From Desulfocapsa sp. (lineage in GTDB: Bacteria; Desulfobacterota; Desulfobulbia; Desulfobulbales; Desulfocapsaceae), in the NCBI GenBank assembly GCA_029934815.1, contig JAOZLM010000116.1, positions 1 through 7,138 on the forward strand: a DNA stretch of 7,138 nt. The letters run 5' to 3'. This document shows positions 1-6,786 of this stretch, piece after piece. The notes beneath the pieces are model-generated. The model ran no database searches. It was not told the origin of the DNA and saw only the letters and a program-made list of their open reading frames with translations. Each line of letters opens with the position of its first letter. Position 1 is the first letter of the stretch. A program made the position numbers and the translations under genes.

Positions 1-27
1 AAGCCGGGGTTATTCCCGGCTTTTTTT
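1..27 (+). terminator. Rho-independent terminator-like hairpin abutting mqnE
   Basis: An 8-bp perfect GC-rich stem (AAGCCGGG at 1-8, CCCGGCTT at 15-22) closes a 6-base loop and runs into seven T residues at 21-27. This is the classic intrinsic terminator shape. It most likely ends the gene to the left, which is outside the window. It could also act as an attenuator for the mqn operon, because the T tract ends directly at the ATG of mqnE. The left side is cut by the window edge, so any longer stem or A tract cannot be seen. Confidence 0.85.
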
Positions 28-1131
28 ATGACTATGAAAAACTTTATTGAACAGGCTGGCCTTGGTGATATTCTCGAAAAAGTAGAGGCGAAGGAACGTC
101 TCTCCGTTGAAGATGGTATCCGATTATATAATTCCAATGATATTCTTGCCCTTGGTTATATGGCCAATATGGTGAGAAACAGAATAAATGGTGATGATAC
201 TTATTTTATCTACAACCAGCATATAAACTACTCAAATATCTGTACCAATCTTTGTAAGTTTTGTGCTTTTGGCAAAGATAAAGAATCTGAGCTTGCCTAC
301 GAGATGGATCTTGAGACTGTTAAACAAAAAGTTCGTGAAAGACTTGACGAACCAATAACAGAAATTCATATGGTAGGCGGTATCCATCCTGATTTACCTT
401 TTTCATATTATACTGATCTTCTTGAAGGTATTAAGGAAGTTCGTCCGGATGTCCATATACAAGCTTTTACCTGTGTTGAAATTGCTCACCTTGCCGGTCT
501 TGCCGACAAACCTGTTGGTGAAACCCTCGAAATATTAAAAGCAGCGGGTCTTGGTTCAATTCCTGGTGGTGGTGCTGAGGTTTTTGCTCCTCGTATTCGA
601 GAGATAACTTGCGAAAAGAAACTTCCCGGTAAAGATTGGATTGAGGTCGCAAAAATTGCTCACAAGCATGGTTTGCATACCAACGCCACAATGCTTTATG
701 GTCATATCGAAACAATGGCAGAACGTGTTGAGCACCTTGACGCGCTTCGCATTGCACAGGATGAAACGAACGGCTTTCTTGCATTTATTCCGCTGTCATT
801 CCATCCTAAAAACACCGAAATGTCTGAACTGTCCCGAACAACCGGTATGGATGATCTGAAAAATATTGCAGTAGCCAGACTTATGCTCGATAATTTCCCG
901 CATATTAAGGCCTATTGGGTGATGATCGGTCCAAAAGTTGCACAACTGGCTCTTTCGTTTGGTGCAGATGATATGGATGGCACCGTGAAAGAAGAGGTTA
1001 TTACCCACATGGCTGGTGCCGAAACGGATCAGGCGATAGGGTCAAAAACTCTTGTTAAATTGATAAAAGAAGCAGGCCGTATTGCCATTGAGCGTGACAC
1101 ACTCTATAACACCATCCAGATACACAATTAG
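28..1131 (+). CDS. mqnE: Aminodeoxyfutalosine synthase MqnE (radical SAM)
   Basis: MqnE is a cytosolic radical SAM enzyme that adds the 5'-deoxyadenosyl radical to 3-enolpyruvylbenzoate. Rearrangement and loss of the carboxylate give 6-amino-6-deoxyfutalosine. The 367-residue protein has the usual family length. The [4Fe-4S] motif CxxxCxxC is at C72, C76 and C79, inside the family-typical INYSNICTNLCKFCAF stretch. Other family blocks are GGIHPDLP (117-124), SIPGGGAE (177-184), ATMLYGHIET (220-229) and the C-terminal GPKVAQLALSFGADD segment (301-315). It is told apart from its paralogue MqnC by its N-terminus (AGLGDILEKV, about 10-19), by FIPLSFHP where MqnC has FIPWPFQP, and by the lack of MqnC's FSPPEI. 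Two in-frame ATGs (28 and 34) are possible starts. Neither has a visible Shine-Dalgarno, since a terminator hairpin and T tract precede them directly. It is the first gene of a tightly spaced run with mqnC. The MqnE/MqnC split is confident; the exact start is not. Confidence 0.95.
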   Translation: MTMKNFIEQAGLGDILEKVEAKERLSVEDGIRLYNSNDILALGYMANMVRNRINGDDTYFIYNQHINYSNICTNLCKFCAFGKDKESELAYEMDLETVKQKVRERLDEPITEIHMVGGIHPDLPFSYYTDLLEGIKEVRPDVHIQAFTCVEIAHLAGLADKPVGETLEILKAAGLGSIPGGGAEVFAPRIREITCEKKLPGKDWIEVAKIAHKHGLHTNATMLYGHIETMAERVEHLDALRIAQDETNGFLAFIPLSFHPKNTEMSELSRTTGMDDLKNIAVARLMLDNFPHIKAYWVMIGPKVAQLALSFGADDMDGTVKEEVITHMAGAETDQAIGSKTLVKLIKEAGRIAIERDTLYNTIQIHN

Positions 1132-1147
1132 AATCAGGTCGTAAAGT

Positions 1148-2230
1148 ATGCAACTTCAGGAAGAGATTTTTCAGGAAATTAGTTCAAAAGTTCTTGGTGG
1201 TGGTCGTATAAGTGATGACGATTTCCTGGCATTGCACAAGGATGGAGATCTCTATCAGCTTGGCTTTCTCGCCAATGCTATTCGAAAACAAAAACATCCC
1301 GAACCTGTTGTTACGTATGTTGTAGACAGAAATATTAATTACACAGATATCTGTGTTTCTGCCTGCAAATTCTGCGCATTTTTCAAATCCCCTGAAGATA
1401 AAGATGGCTATCTGCTTAGCAAAGATGAGCTTGCAGAAAAAATCCAGGAGACTCAGGATTTAGGTGGTACGCAAATATTGCTACAAGGTGGATTACACCC
1501 TGATTTGCCCCTTGAGTATTATGAAGATATGCTCCGTTTTATGAAGGAGACCGGAATTCATGTGCATGGTTTCTCACCACCTGAAATCTACCATTTTGCA
1601 GAAATATCAAAATTATCCATATCCGAAGTTATTGCACGCCTCATCAAGGCCGGACTGGACTCTATCCCCGGAGGTGGCGCTGAAATACTCAATGATCGTG
1701 TGCGGGAATCAACTGCACCGAGAAAGTGTACAGCCGATCAATGGATAGAAGTGATGGAAGAAGCTCATAATCAGGGATTACGTACTTCTGCGACAATGAT
1801 GTTTGGACATATTGAAACCATAGAAGAACGCCTTGAACACCTTCGCCGCCTACGTGATTTACAGGATAGAACAAAAGGTTTCACTGCATTTATTCCCTGG
1901 CCATTTCAGCCTGACCATACTGCATTAAATGATCTGACAGAAATTGAAAAAACGTCTGGTTTTGCTTATCTACGTATGCTTGCCTTATCCCGTATCTACC
2001 TTGATAACTTTGATAATATTCAGGCGTCCTGGGTTACTCAGGGCCCTAAAATCGCCCAGATTTCCCTCAGCTTTGGAGCAAACGATTTCGGATCAACAAT
2101 GATTGAAGAAAATGTCGTTGCTGCAGCTGGAATAAGTTTCAGATTATCCGAAAAAGAAATTAATCGATTGGTTAAAGATGCCGGTTATGAACCAAAACAA
2201 CGATTGATGGATTATAGTCTGCTCGCATAG
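1148..2230 (+). CDS. mqnC: Cyclic dehypoxanthine futalosine synthase MqnC (radical SAM)
   Basis: MqnC is a radical SAM enzyme that cyclises dehypoxanthine futalosine into cyclic dehypoxanthine futalosine, forming the second ring of the naphthoquinone head. The 360-residue protein carries CxxxCxxC at C69, C73 and C76. It also has the MqnC-type blocks QGGLHPDLPLEYY (113-125), HGFSPPEI (140-147), SIPGGGAEIL (172-181) and FIPWPFQP (248-255), then GPKIAQISLSFGANDFGSTMIEEN (299-322). The FSPPEI and FIPWPFQP motifs favour MqnC over MqnE. The ATG lies 16 bases after the mqnE stop with a modest AGG at 1136-1138, so the two are co-transcribed. The substrate needs MqnB, which is not in this window; MqnD, the next enzyme, is also missing. 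Confidence 0.95.
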   Translation: MQLQEEIFQEISSKVLGGGRISDDDFLALHKDGDLYQLGFLANAIRKQKHPEPVVTYVVDRNINYTDICVSACKFCAFFKSPEDKDGYLLSKDELAEKIQETQDLGGTQILLQGGLHPDLPLEYYEDMLRFMKETGIHVHGFSPPEIYHFAEISKLSISEVIARLIKAGLDSIPGGGAEILNDRVRESTAPRKCTADQWIEVMEEAHNQGLRTSATMMFGHIETIEERLEHLRRLRDLQDRTKGFTAFIPWPFQPDHTALNDLTEIEKTSGFAYLRMLALSRIYLDNFDNIQASWVTQGPKIAQISLSFGANDFGSTMIEENVVAAAGISFRLSEKEINRLVKDAGYEPKQRLMDYSLLA

Positions 2231-2240
2231 ACATTCCCTA

Positions 2241-3494
2241 ATGGATCCTGCCTCTGATCATTCTTCTGTTGTTTTATACAGAGCACCATGGGTCATTCCT
2301 GTTACATCCCCAATAATACAAGATGGTGTTGTTGCTGTTAAGGGCAGCCGTATAATTGCTGTTGGCTTGTGGTCTGAACTTTCACTAGTATACCCTGATA
2401 ATCAAACGCATCACTGTTCCGGCTTGTTGATGCCAGGGCTTATCAATGCCCATATTCATCTCGAACTTTCTATCTATGGTGTCGTCCCACAAGAGAACGC
2501 CGAAAGTACGATGTGTGATTGGGTTCGAAGTCTTTTGCACAAGCGAATGACAGCTGATTATGCGGAGAAGGAAATCAATACTGCTGCTGAACAATGTGCC
2601 AAAGAACAGTATGCGTCCGGCGTAGTTGTGCTTTTGGATACCGGTAATAATCCGCTTCCCCAATTTACAGCTAAAATTCCAGAAATCTATTCACTTCTTG
2701 AATTGCTTGGACCTACTGAAAAAGCCACTGATGTGATGTCAGGAATTCTTAATAACCTCTCTACGGAAAAACAGCCGACAGGTCATGCACCGTACTCAAC
2801 TGCTCCACGGTTACTACAGAATATTAAAGAGCATACCTTAAAGAAGGGAACACTCTTTTCACTACATGTTGCAGAAAATCCTGATGAGTCTTTACTACTC
2901 TTTCAGGGAAAGGGCTGTTTTTTTGATTTCTTACAGGAACGTGACGCTTTGGATGGTACATTCCCGCTTCCCAAAGACAGATACCTGTCAGTAATTGATT
3001 ACCTCGAAAAAACACATATCCTTGACGACAAAACAATCTGTGTGCATTGCGTTTATGTGAATGATGCAGATATAAAAATAATTGCCAAAAAAAGAAGTCA
3101 TGTATGTCTCTGTCCAAGCAGTAATAAATTCATTGGTGTTGATGTGGCGCCATTAAAAGCATTTCTTGCAGGAAATATCCTGCCTGCACTTGGTACCGAT
3201 TCAACAGCCTCAAATCCGCAAATGAATATGTGGCATGAAATGGAATTGCTTAGAAGAGAATTTGCGGATGTTCCCTCTGCTACAATACTGGCCATGGCCA
3301 CAATCGCAGGTGCTAAAGCTCTTGGTCGTGAAACTGATTACGGAAGTATTGAAGCTGGGAAAAGTTCACACTTCTTAGGAGTAGAGGATGAAAAAATATC
3401 TACCGCTACCTGTGAAAAAGAGTTATTAGACATACTCACATCCATTGAAAAACCTGAAAAAGTGACTCATTTTAATGATCACTTAGCAGGTTGA
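2241..3494 (+). CDS. mqnX: Aminodeoxyfutalosine deaminase MqnX (amidohydrolase superfamily)
   Basis: This metal-dependent hydrolase probably deaminates 6-amino-6-deoxyfutalosine to futalosine plus ammonia, linking MqnE to the hydrolase MqnB. It belongs to the cytosine deaminase/ATZ-TRZ/SAH deaminase group. Visible active-site residues are HxH at H71 and H73 (NAHIHLELS), the substrate-side HAPYS (182-186), metal ligand H209 with catalytic E212 (SLHVAENPDE), H269 (CVHC) and metal ligand D320 (LGTDS). The short N- and C-terminal beta segments (about 11-65 and 365-400) form the usual small domain. At 417 residues it has a typical length. The ATG is 10 bases past the mqnC stop with no clear Shine-Dalgarno, so reinitiation after mqnC is likely. 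The first 10 or so residues before VLYRAPWVIPVTSP look like an extra tail. Sequence alone could fit an SAH/MTA deaminase, but its place between mqnC and mqnA makes MqnX much more likely. Confidence 0.88.
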   Translation: MDPASDHSSVVLYRAPWVIPVTSPIIQDGVVAVKGSRIIAVGLWSELSLVYPDNQTHHCSGLLMPGLINAHIHLELSIYGVVPQENAESTMCDWVRSLLHKRMTADYAEKEINTAAEQCAKEQYASGVVVLLDTGNNPLPQFTAKIPEIYSLLELLGPTEKATDVMSGILNNLSTEKQPTGHAPYSTAPRLLQNIKEHTLKKGTLFSLHVAENPDESLLLFQGKGCFFDFLQERDALDGTFPLPKDRYLSVIDYLEKTHILDDKTICVHCVYVNDADIKIIAKKRSHVCLCPSSNKFIGVDVAPLKAFLAGNILPALGTDSTASNPQMNMWHEMELLRREFADVPSATILAMATIAGAKALGRETDYGSIEAGKSSHFLGVEDEKISTATCEKELLDILTSIEKPEKVTHFNDHLAG

Positions 3495-3513
3495 AGCTAA
3501 ATCACGGTTGAGT

Positions 3514-4347
3514 ATGGCATCAGAAAACAAAAAAATACGTATTGGAATGGTGAATTTCATAAACACTGCGCCAATCTATGAAACATGGAAGACAAGGCCG
3601 CATCCGGAAAACTGGCATGTGGTCGAGGCTCCACCCTCAACGCTGAATCAGATGCTGGCAGCGGGTGATCTTGATTTAGGTTTTGTTTCTTCTTATGAGT
3701 ATGGTGTAAGGCCGCAACAGTACAGAATTTTACCTGATCTGTCCATAAGTGCCAATGGCTCTGTTGGATCTGTCTTTCTATTCTCAAGGATAGACCCAAA
3801 ACTGCTCGACAAAAAGCAGGTATTACTGAGTGGTCAGTCAGAGACATCAATAGCCCTTGTCAAAATAATTCTTGAAAAGTTCTACTGTGTACAGGCCGAA
3901 TATCTGATAGGGGACGTAAATGGTGAGCTTGCAAAAACGGCAAGCGGAATTTTAGCCATTGGCGATGAAGCTTTGCGCTTATCAGCAAGTGGTGAATTTC
4001 AATACCAGTTAGATTTAGGTGAGGTTTGGTGTAAGTATACAGATCTGCCTTTTGTCTTTGCAATATGTGCTGTCAGGGAAGAATTCTGCGAGAAAAACGC
4101 TGATGTAGTGGCTGCTATTCATAAAGAATTCCTGGTATGCAAAGGAGAGGGCAGAAAATCTTTGGAATCTATCTGTGTGCAGGTGGCTCCTCGTATTCCT
4201 ATGCATCCGGATGAGTGTTATGTGTATTTACGTGCAATTGAATATGGACTCGGAGAGCGGAAACAGCTTGCACTTGAAAAGTATTATAACTACCTGATAG
4301 AACGGGGTGAAGGATCACCTGAATCTGTGCCGTTACAATTTTTTTAG
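3514..4347 (+). CDS. mqnA: Chorismate dehydratase MqnA
   Basis: MqnA catalyses the committed first step, dehydration of chorismate to 3-enolpyruvylbenzoate, and has a periplasmic-binding-protein-like two-lobe fold but acts in the cytosol. Counting from the ATG at 3514, the 277-residue protein shows MVNFINTAPI near the N-terminus (about 12-21), PSTLNQMLAAGDLDLGFVSSYEY (41-63), the ligand-site block ISANGSVGSVFLFS (78-91), LSGQSETSIALVKIIL (105-120), IGDEAL (149-154) and LPFVFA (178-183). All are family-typical, and no signal peptide is present, as expected. An in-frame TTG at 3508 is an alternative start that adds two residues. I prefer the ATG, though its Shine-Dalgarno is weak. The gene follows mqnX by 19 bases. 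MqnA is needed before MqnE, so gene order does not follow pathway order. Confidence 0.94.
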   Translation: MASENKKIRIGMVNFINTAPIYETWKTRPHPENWHVVEAPPSTLNQMLAAGDLDLGFVSSYEYGVRPQQYRILPDLSISANGSVGSVFLFSRIDPKLLDKKQVLLSGQSETSIALVKIILEKFYCVQAEYLIGDVNGELAKTASGILAIGDEALRLSASGEFQYQLDLGEVWCKYTDLPFVFAICAVREEFCEKNADVVAAIHKEFLVCKGEGRKSLESICVQVAPRIPMHPDECYVYLRAIEYGLGERKQLALEKYYNYLIERGEGSPESVPLQFF

Positions 4348-4360
4348 TTTGTTATTATAC

Positions 4361-4398
4361 AGTGGATAATTTGATCCACAAAAAAAATCTGTGGAAAT
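4361..4398 (+). promoter_or_regulatory. Overlapping inverted repeats / DnaA-box-like cluster before ubiX
   Basis: The mqnA-ubiX gap holds three related segments: GTGGAT (4362-4367), ATCCACA (4374-4380) and TGTGGA (4390-4395). The middle one can pair with the first (6-bp stem, 6-base loop) or with the third (6-bp stem, 9-base A-rich loop), but not both. The second hairpin covers a possible GTG start and ends one base before the ATG of ubiX. Read as DNA, the same bases give three 9-mers close to the DnaA box TTATCCACA: TTATCCACT (minus strand, 4361-4369), TGATCCACA (plus, 4372-4380) and ATTTCCACA (minus, 4390-4398). The pattern is seen directly; a role as RNA switch or protein site is inference. 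Confidence 0.4.
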
Positions 4399-4975
4399 GA
4401 ACATCTTTCAAGCAAAAAAAATAGTAGTCGCAATTACCGGTGCATCAGCCATGGTTTTTCTTCACTCTTTTCTACAGATCCTGGAAAAAGAAGAAATAGA
4501 AGTCCATGGTATTTGTTCCGAATCCGGAGAAAAGGTGCTGCAGCTTGAGCGTGGAATTTCCTGCATTGATCTTCCCGCTGTCTCAAAATGGTTTGACAGT
4601 AAAGATTTTGCAGCACCACCAGCTTCCGGTTCAGCAGGCTATGATGCCATGGTTGTACTTCCGTGTTCGATGGGAACATTAGCATCAATTGCTGCAGGAA
4701 TAAGTTCTACCCTTGTTCATCGTGCAGCAGATGTAATATTAAAAGAAAACAAAAAGCTTATTCTTGTTACCAGAGAGACTCCCCTTAACCGAACACATCT
4801 GAAAAATATGTTGGCAGCGCACGATGCCGGAGCTACTATTTGCCCCCCTCATCCCGGGTACTATTTAAATCCAAACACCATTGAAGAGGCTGCTACAACT
4901 TTTTCCTGGCGGCTTGGTGATCAACTTGGTTTGCAAATGAAAGGCAGGAAACGCTGGGAAGGAATTGATGTTTGA
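4397..4975 (+). CDS. ubiX: UbiX-family flavin prenyltransferase
   Basis: UbiX joins a dimethylallyl group to reduced FMN, giving prenylated FMN, the cofactor of UbiD-type decarboxylases. In this context it probably serves the decarboxylase that removes the naphthoate carboxyl group in the late menaquinone steps (the MqnM role). From the ATG at 4397 the protein has 192 residues, close to the family norm. Key blocks are VVAITGAS (10-17, FMN phosphate/Ser region), VLPCSMGTLASIAAG (87-101), RAADVILKE (109-117), TRETPLNRTHLKNM (125-138), PPHPGYY (150-156) and a C-terminal DQLGL with a nearby Trp at 187. The usual GASG reads GASA here, and the normal G[AS]xYG tract is MVFLHS, which is unusual. An in-frame GTG at 4391 could add two residues. 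Neither start has a good Shine-Dalgarno, and both sit in or beside a potential hairpin. The stop overlaps the start of ubiA. No ubiD is in the window. Confidence 0.9.
   Translation: MNIFQAKKIVVAITGASAMVFLHSFLQILEKEEIEVHGICSESGEKVLQLERGISCIDLPAVSKWFDSKDFAAPPASGSAGYDAMVVLPCSMGTLASIAAGISSTLVHRAADVILKENKKLILVTRETPLNRTHLKNMLAAHDAGATICPPHPGYYLNPNTIEEAATTFSWRLGDQLGLQMKGRKRWEGIDV
4956..4963 (+). promoter_or_regulatory. Ribosome binding site of ubiA inside the ubiX end
   Basis: GGGAAGGA lies within the last codons of ubiX, 4 bases before the ATG at 4968. It supports that ATG over the in-frame TTG at 4965 and suggests ubiA can recruit ribosomes itself as well as being coupled to ubiX. Confidence 0.6.
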
Positions 4976-5828
4976 AAAAATTTCAATTCTTCTTGAGATG
5001 ATCAAATTTAAACTGACCATCTTTGCAATGCCTTTTGCCCTTATGGGTGCTTTTCTTGCTTCCCGTGGTGCACCTGATCTGAAAACATTCTTTCTTGTTA
5101 TTCTTGCCATGGTAGGAGCCAGAACCTGTGCCATGGGCTTTAACCGTATTGTTGATGCAAGGTTTGATGGTGCAAATCCAAGAACTGCTGAGCGTGCAAT
5201 CCCCGCTGGTGCAGTGAGTGCTGTGGAAGCATGGAGCATGGTTGTTCTCTCAGGCATGCTCTTTTTTGTGGCGGCCTGGTTATTAAATCCTTTTACCTTA
5301 ACCCTGGCACCATTTGCACTAGGACTTACGCTGTTTTATTCACTCACCAAACGTTTCACATCTTTTTGTCATCTGATATTAGGGGTTGCTCTTGCTTTTT
5401 CACCTCTGGGTGGCTGGGTAGCCGTACAGGGCAGTTGGCAGGGCTTCCCATGGGCTCTTTCTGCCGGAGTTTTATTCTGGGTGGCCGGATTTGATACCGT
5501 TTACGCATGCCTTGATGCTGACTTTGATAAAAAAAGCGGATTATATTCACTCCCATCAAGGTTAGGTGCTAAAAACGCCTTTCGTTTGGCTGCTGTCTTT
5601 CATGTAATCGCATTTATACTCTTTATTTTCACTGGAATTCAGGCAGAACTCAATCTGTTTTATTTTATTGGAGTGGCACTTGCTGCCGGAGCACTTTTTT
5701 ATCAGCACCGGATTGTTGATCACAATGATCTTTCAAAAATTCAACTCTCATTCTTTTCCATGAATGGTTTTATAAGTCTGGCCCTTTTTGCGGCCACCTG
5801 CGTTTCTTTGTATAGCTCCAAAATATGA
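4968..5828 (+). CDS. ubiA: UbiA-family polyprenyltransferase (probable MqnP)
   Basis: This is an integral membrane prenyltransferase, likely attaching the polyprenyl chain to 1,4-dihydroxy-6-naphthoate (the MqnP role); the family name is 4-hydroxybenzoate polyprenyltransferase. From the ATG at 4968 it has 286 residues. Both Mg/diphosphate motifs are present: N59, D63 and D67 in NRIVDARFDGANPRTAERAIP (NxxxDxxxD), and D176, Y179, D183 and D187 in DTVYACLDADFDKKSGLYSLP. About nine hydrophobic segments can be read, near residues 9-30, 40-57, 86-107, 110-126, 133-154, 162-180, 205-224, 229-247 and 262-284. It resembles the UbiA-like branch found with mqn genes rather than MenA. Its start overlaps ubiX by 8 bases and its stop overlaps the next gene by 4, so the three are translationally coupled. 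The quinone-acceptor assignment rests on context; the family is certain. Confidence 0.9.
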   Translation: MFEKISILLEMIKFKLTIFAMPFALMGAFLASRGAPDLKTFFLVILAMVGARTCAMGFNRIVDARFDGANPRTAERAIPAGAVSAVEAWSMVVLSGMLFFVAAWLLNPFTLTLAPFALGLTLFYSLTKRFTSFCHLILGVALAFSPLGGWVAVQGSWQGFPWALSAGVLFWVAGFDTVYACLDADFDKKSGLYSLPSRLGAKNAFRLAAVFHVIAFILFIFTGIQAELNLFYFIGVALAAGALFYQHRIVDHNDLSKIQLSFFSMNGFISLALFAATCVSLYSSKI

Positions 5829-6658
5829 ATCGTAGATTCTCAGCACTAGTAATTTTCCTAATTGCTGTATTCGTCTGTACTGTCACATGGTCTCAGAAAA
5901 TTCCCGAAGCCAATATAGACCACAAAATCAGTGAGTACGTTTTCAGTGGTGAGGAAACGCTGAAATATGAGATATCATGGAGTGGTGGTGTTCAGATAGG
6001 TGACTTGCTTCTGGAGATACGTAAAGATCCGGATGCCGAGCATACATATATAATCCATGCAAGAGTGAAAGATTCCGGTATTTTTCATTTCTTCTATCCT
6101 GTAAACGATACTTTTGAGACGAAGGTGGCAGGCAGCCAACGTTTGCCTGTTTCTTACGATGTAGAACAGAAAGAGGGAAGCAGTTACCATGCTCTCAGGC
6201 ATACTGAATACGATCAGGAAAAAGGTGTAGTTCGCTATAAAAAGAACCAAAATTCTCCGGAACTCTTTAACGTAGTGGGAGATGTTCACAATGAATTTTC
6301 TTCTTTCTTGTACACTCGTATTGTAAAGCTGGATAAAAACAAACCTGTGATTGTACCGACTTTTGCCGATAAAAAAAGGCATGAAGTAGTGGTGCAAACC
6401 GGGGATAGAATAAATATTGAAAATAAACTACTTGGCAAACTTACTGTTTTGCCTGTGAGCCCAATTATGGACTTCAAAGGCTTGTATGATAAGTCGGGTG
6501 ATACGATCATCTATTTGACTGATGATATTTGCCGTATTCCCGTCCGGATTAACTCTAAGATTCTTGTCGGATCAATAACAGCAGAACTTGTTTCCTACAG
6601 TAGTTCTACATGCATCCACTATTCTGCTCAAAGTCCTGAAACTCCATCAAAGCCATAA
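5825..6658 (+). CDS. DUF3108 periplasmic protein
   Basis: The 277-residue protein starts with a signal peptide: basic MNRR, a hydrophobic core at about 6-20 (ALVIFLIAVFVCTVT), and probable cleavage near W22-Q24. There is one N-terminal cysteine (C18) but no proper lipobox, so it is probably soluble periplasmic rather than a lipoprotein. The mature part is beta-rich and matches the DUF3108 pattern. It opens with GEETLKYEISWSGGVQIGDLLLEI (42-65) and ends with PVRINSKILVGSITAELVSY (239-258). No catalytic motif is visible and the function is unknown. It begins in an ATGA overlap with the ubiA stop and has no Shine-Dalgarno of its own, so its translation is tied to ubiA. That suggests co-expression with the quinone genes and hints at an envelope or lipid-related job, but this is inference. 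The family call comes from recalled sequence style, not a search. Confidence 0.8.
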   Translation: MNRRFSALVIFLIAVFVCTVTWSQKIPEANIDHKISEYVFSGEETLKYEISWSGGVQIGDLLLEIRKDPDAEHTYIIHARVKDSGIFHFFYPVNDTFETKVAGSQRLPVSYDVEQKEGSSYHALRHTEYDQEKGVVRYKKNQNSPELFNVVGDVHNEFSSFLYTRIVKLDKNKPVIVPTFADKKRHEVVVQTGDRINIENKLLGKLTVLPVSPIMDFKGLYDKSGDTIIYLTDDICRIPVRINSKILVGSITAELVSYSSSTCIHYSAQSPETPSKP

Positions 6659-6757
6659 GAGTACCAGCTATTCAAAACCGCTGTGATATTCTGTGTCGTT
6701 TTTAGTGGCAATGCTGGAAATAATGTTTATATTCTGCACCGCAAATCCTATTTTTTA

Positions 6758-6773
6758 ATTTATTTAAATAAAT
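6758..6773. repeat. Perfect 16-base AT palindrome upstream of adk
   Basis: ATTTATTTAAATAAAT reads the same on both strands. It lies 7 bases before the Shine-Dalgarno of adk. Being pure A/T in an AT-rich leader it may be chance, but it could be an operator or a weak mRNA hairpin in the adk 5' leader. Confidence 0.45.
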
Positions 6774-6780
6774 CCCTATT

Positions 6781-6786
6781 AAGGAG
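6781..6786 (+). promoter_or_regulatory. Strong ribosome binding site of adk
   Basis: AAGGAG sits 6 bases before the ATG at 6793. It is the best Shine-Dalgarno in the window, in contrast to the weak or missing ones of the mqn genes, and fits high expression of a housekeeping enzyme. Confidence 0.85.

Noticed and set aside
4332..4358. Internal promoter before ubiX (GTTACA and TATTAT)
   Set aside because: The -10-like box is good, but the spacing is only 15 bases and the -35 overlaps the mqnA end. The evidence is too weak to list as a feature.
4865..5257. 130-codon open frame on the minus strand across the ubiX/ubiA junction
   Set aside because: It is the reverse shadow of two genes with clear catalytic motifs. 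Its Ala/Arg-rich, low-information protein is typical of such shadows.
5825..5900. Lipoprotein signal in the DUF3108 protein
   Set aside because: The only N-terminal cysteine follows V-F-V, which does not fit a lipobox. A standard signal peptide fits better.
5975..6397. 140-codon open frame on the minus strand inside the DUF3108 gene
   Set aside because: It lies fully inside a well-supported gene with a signal peptide and family motifs, its protein resembles no family I know, and it has no visible start context.
6665..6703. Possible terminator after the DUF3108 gene (CAGC/GCTG stem, later T run)
   Set aside because: The stem is only 4 bp with an 11-base loop, and the T run starts some 15 bases after it, so it does not meet the shape of an intrinsic terminator.
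6706..6722. Sigma-54-like TGGCA before adk
   Set aside because: The matching GC element at the required spacing is absent, so only half of the site is present.
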